The notes under the pieces were generated by a model. That model saw nothing but the letters and a program-made list of their open reading frames with translations. It was not told where the DNA came from and did no database searches. DNA of 64,000 nt from Chloroflexota bacterium (lineage in GTDB: Bacteria > Chloroflexota > Dehalococcoidia > Dehalococcoidales > JACQON01), in the NCBI GenBank assembly GCA_016202545.1, contig JACQON010000028.1:88036-152035 (forward strand), given 5' to 3'. Within the stretch, counting starts at the first letter, position 1, and each line of letters starts with the position of its first letter. Shown piece by piece: positions 61,839 to 64,000 of this stretch. The position numbers were made by a program, and so were the translations under genes.

Positions 61839-63155
61839 ATGGAGTGGTGGTTAACTTTTATAATCATCTTCGGTAGCCTGATACTGCTCATGCTGGCCGG
61901 GCTACCTATTGCCTTTTGTTTTATGCTCATCAATGTTGTGGGGGTATTAGTATGGTGGGGCGGTACCGGAGGCCTGCACCAGCTTGTCAGCAGCATCTTT
62001 TCTTCTCTGGCGGTTTTTGCCTTGCTGCCGCTGCTCCTGTTCATACTCATGGGAGAGGTGATGTATCACTCTCAGACGGTCCCGGCGATGATTGAGGCTC
62101 TGGACAAATGGCTGGGACGGCTGCCCGGCAGGCTGGGGTTGCTTTCGGTGGGTGCCGGAACTCTATTGGGAGCCCTGACCGGTAATACTATGGCGGCAGC
62201 GGCTATGCTGGGGTCAACGCTGGTACCGGAGATGGAAAGGCGTGGCTACCAGAAGCCCATGAGCCTGGGGCCCATCCTGGGCAGCGCCGGCCTATCGGCA
62301 ATGATTCCCCCCAGCGGACTGGCAGTCCTCCTCGGCTTCCTGGGGCAGATTTCTATTGGTAAGCTGTTAATGGCTATTATCGTACCAGGGCTATTGATGG
62401 CTGGTCTCTATGCCGCTTATATCATTACGAGATGCAAGCTCCAGCCCTATCTGGCTCCCCCTTATGTGACACCCCCAACGTCTCTGGTTAAGAAACTGCT
62501 GCCTACGATGCGACACATCCTGCCCATCGGAATCGTTGTCTTTCTGGTCATCGGCGTCATCATCCTGGGTGTTGCTACCCCCTCGGAGGCGGCTGCATCT
62601 GGAGCCGTGGGCACCTTCGTACTGGCAGCAATACAGGGGAAATTCGGTTGGAAGCTGGTGAAAAAAGCTGCTGCCAGCACCGCATCCACCTCAACCATGA
62701 TATTCATGATTATTGCTGGAGCGTTAGCCTACAGCCAGCTCCTGGCATTTACCGGGGCCACTCGCGGCCTGGTGGAATTCAGTACCGGTCTTCCTTTACC
62801 CCCAATCGCCATAATCATAGGCCTGCAGCTTATCGTGGTAATTCTCGGCATGTTCATCGAGCAGAGCGCCATTATGATGATAACGCTGCCCATGTTCATG
62901 CCTGTTGTCACTGCCCTGGGCTTCAATCCGGTATGGTTTGGCGCCATATATCTCATTAACATGGTGTTGGGGGGAATATCACCCCCCTTCGGCTTGACCA
63001 TGTTCGTGATGAAGGGCGTAGCCCCACCCGATACCACCATGGGCGACATCTATCGGGCCGCTATGCCCTTCGTCTATATCGACTTAATTGCCATGGCGCT
63101 GGTTACCGCCTTCCCATCGCTGGCGCTCTGGCTGCCCGGCCTGATGCGCGCATAG
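61839..63155 (+). CDS. TRAP transporter large membrane subunit (DctM type), cassette 2
   Basis: 438 residues, about 12 membrane helices. GALTGNTMAAAAMLGSTL and SAGLSAMIPPSGLAVLLGFLGQ are the DctM motifs, with NMVLGGISPPFGLTMFV near the end. Convergent with the UbiD-family gene. Confidence 0.92.
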   Translation: MEWWLTFIIIFGSLILLMLAGLPIAFCFMLINVVGVLVWWGGTGGLHQLVSSIFSSLAVFALLPLLLFILMGEVMYHSQTVPAMIEALDKWLGRLPGRLGLLSVGAGTLLGALTGNTMAAAAMLGSTLVPEMERRGYQKPMSLGPILGSAGLSAMIPPSGLAVLLGFLGQISIGKLLMAIIVPGLLMAGLYAAYIITRCKLQPYLAPPYVTPPTSLVKKLLPTMRHILPIGIVVFLVIGVIILGVATPSEAAASGAVGTFVLAAIQGKFGWKLVKKAAASTASTSTMIFMIIAGALAYSQLLAFTGATRGLVEFSTGLPLPPIAIIIGLQLIVVILGMFIEQSAIMMITLPMFMPVVTALGFNPVWFGAIYLINMVLGGISPPFGLTMFVMKGVAPPDTTMGDIYRAAMPFVYIDLIAMALVTAFPSLALWLPGLMRA

Positions 63156-63208
63156 CGCCGTGAGAAGGTTCTTCCCCCGCGCTTTTTGCCACCTATCCTG
63201 AGACAGGG

Positions 63209-64000
63209 CTAATAACCGTATTTGCGCCATACGGCCAAGGCCCGCTGCTGCACTTTTTCAGGATATATCCTGGCAAAGGAAGCCTTCTTGGGCACGTCGG
63301 CGGGGTCCCAGTCCAGCGGCCAGGTGCAATCGAAGTAGACCCGTGCTCCGATATGGTGTTTTCGCTCATGCCGGTTCAGCCAGGGAATGAGAACGCCGGC
63401 GGTGGTATGTTCCAGAACGTTTATCCCCCGGGAAGGATGGCATTTTGTCACCACGGCATGAAACACCTCGCTGATACTAAACGGGTCCACGTCATCTTCG
63501 ACCACGATAACGTAAGGGAGGGCCACTCCATATCTTGACGCCCAGACCACATGGGCTATGTCCGAGGCCACATTGGCGTAGGGGACTTTAACGGCAACCA
63601 CGGCAAGAAGATAGCAGGTCTCCGAGAAGACGGAGACATCGGTGACGGGCAAGCCGCGGCCCTTAAGCAATTCGCGGACCTCGGCGGCTGTGCTTATTGT
63701 CGACATTACGTGGCTGTCATCAACGGGCATGCCCATGTTTGACATGGTGAATATGGGGTTATTCCTGTACGTGACCGCCTTGACGCGAATCACCGGCCGG
63801 GGCTCTACGGCGCCGGCCATGTAACCGGTGTACTCCCCGAATGGGCCTTCGGTAAGCAGGTCGTCGGGCCTGATTTCACCTTCGATAACTATCTCGGAGG
63901 TAGCCGGGACCTCCAGGTCTATGGTCTCGCATTTTATCATCTCCAGCGGCTCGCCGCGCAGGCCGCCGGCTATATCAACCTCCGATACCCCGTATGGCAC
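63209..64000 (-). CDS. UbiD-family (prenylated-FMN) decarboxylase, C-terminal part
   Basis: 263 residues to the window edge; the N-terminal part lies beyond 64000. EGPFGEYTGYMAG is the UbiD metal/prFMN-site motif, with MSTISTAAEVRELLKG and VVEDDVDPF in the C-terminal domain. UbiD enzymes reversibly (de)carboxylate aromatic or unsaturated acids using prenyl-FMN from UbiX. Near the acyl-CoA synthetase and uptake systems it fits aromatic-acid metabolism. The C-terminal part LEHTTAGVLIPWLNRHERKHHIG is specific to this branch. Confidence 0.9.
   Translation of the reverse strand: MPYGVSEVDIAGGLRGEPLEMIKCETIDLEVPATSEIVIEGEIRPDDLLTEGPFGEYTGYMAGAVEPRPVIRVKAVTYRNNPIFTMSNMGMPVDDSHVMSTISTAAEVRELLKGRGLPVTDVSVFSETCYLLAVVAVKVPYANVASDIAHVVWASRYGVALPYVIVVEDDVDPFSISEVFHAVVTKCHPSRGINVLEHTTAGVLIPWLNRHERKHHIGARVYFDCTWPLDWDPADVPKKASFARIYPEKVQQRALAVWRKYGY

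Noticed and set aside
1..64000. CRISPR array, prophage, insertion sequence with transposase, rRNA
   Set aside because: No regularly spaced direct repeats, phage genes, transposase or rRNA signatures were seen on either strand.

Overview
The window is a GC-rich, gene-dense bacterial chromosome segment. Gene content suggests an anaerobic Chloroflexota member, probably Dehalococcoidia-like: a corrinoid-protein activator (RACo/ASKHA type), aldehyde:ferredoxin oxidoreductase, many small ferredoxins, a DUF1015 protein, a GuaB3-type protein, duplicated TRAP transporters and orphan xanthine-dehydrogenase-family large subunits. There is no rRNA, prophage, transposase or CRISPR array. The phylum is an inference from gene content; no marker tree was possible.

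Layout. 0-8 kb: housekeeping genes on both strands (rsmI, a GuaB3-like enzyme, tRNA-Thr, DUF1015, a class V aminotransferase, tyrS, ribF). 8-10 kb: a RACo-like corrinoid activator with its own terminator. 10.4-23.1 kb: eighteen minus-strand genes with no gap over about 80 nt, starting at a consensus promoter and an Rrf2 regulator. In transcription order they are a ThiF-type E1 enzyme, cysK, cysE, a cystathionine synthase/lyase, thrC, a NIL-domain protein, a universal stress protein, a normal cysteine desulfurase, nadA, a ferredoxin, a hemerythrin-like protein, a second desulfurase homologue that LACKS the PLP lysine, iscU, a zinc ribbon, a DsrE-family protein and tusA. This reads as one sulfur / cysteine / Fe-S supra-operon. 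23-25 kb: an orphan PAS histidine kinase, a SHOCT protein and a methyltransferase.

25.6-37.1 kb: a compact plus-strand catabolic operon. It holds a DHODH/PreA-like flavoprotein with a ferredoxin tail, two TIGR04076-like proteins, an amidohydrolase, a CoA-acylating semialdehyde dehydrogenase, a ferritin-like protein, two class III aminotransferases, an aldehyde:ferredoxin oxidoreductase and a pyruvate-kinase homologue with no B (lid) domain. The set suggests fermentation of an amino-acid- or pyrimidine-like substrate through a semialdehyde, but the substrate is unknown. 37-46.9 kb: Hsp20, a ferredoxin, a Crp/Fnr regulator, a Lon-type protease, trpS, a Zn/Mn ABC transporter, an ATP-grasp pseudogene and a PQQ-type sugar dehydrogenase; then glgC.

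48.7-64 kb: an accessory uptake and carboxylate-metabolism region. Two paralogous cassettes each pair an orphan molybdopterin hydroxylase large subunit with a TRAP transporter (binding protein plus two membrane subunits). They flank an acyl-CoA synthetase and a double-hotdog dehydratase-like protein, and a UbiD-family decarboxylase runs off the right edge. The second hydroxylase has Asp where the family has its catalytic Glu. A dispersed family of palindromic elements (about 190-260 bp, starting CTAGTGT..TGTCAGG) sits in at least three intergenic gaps, and a related element occurs as a long and an internally deleted copy.
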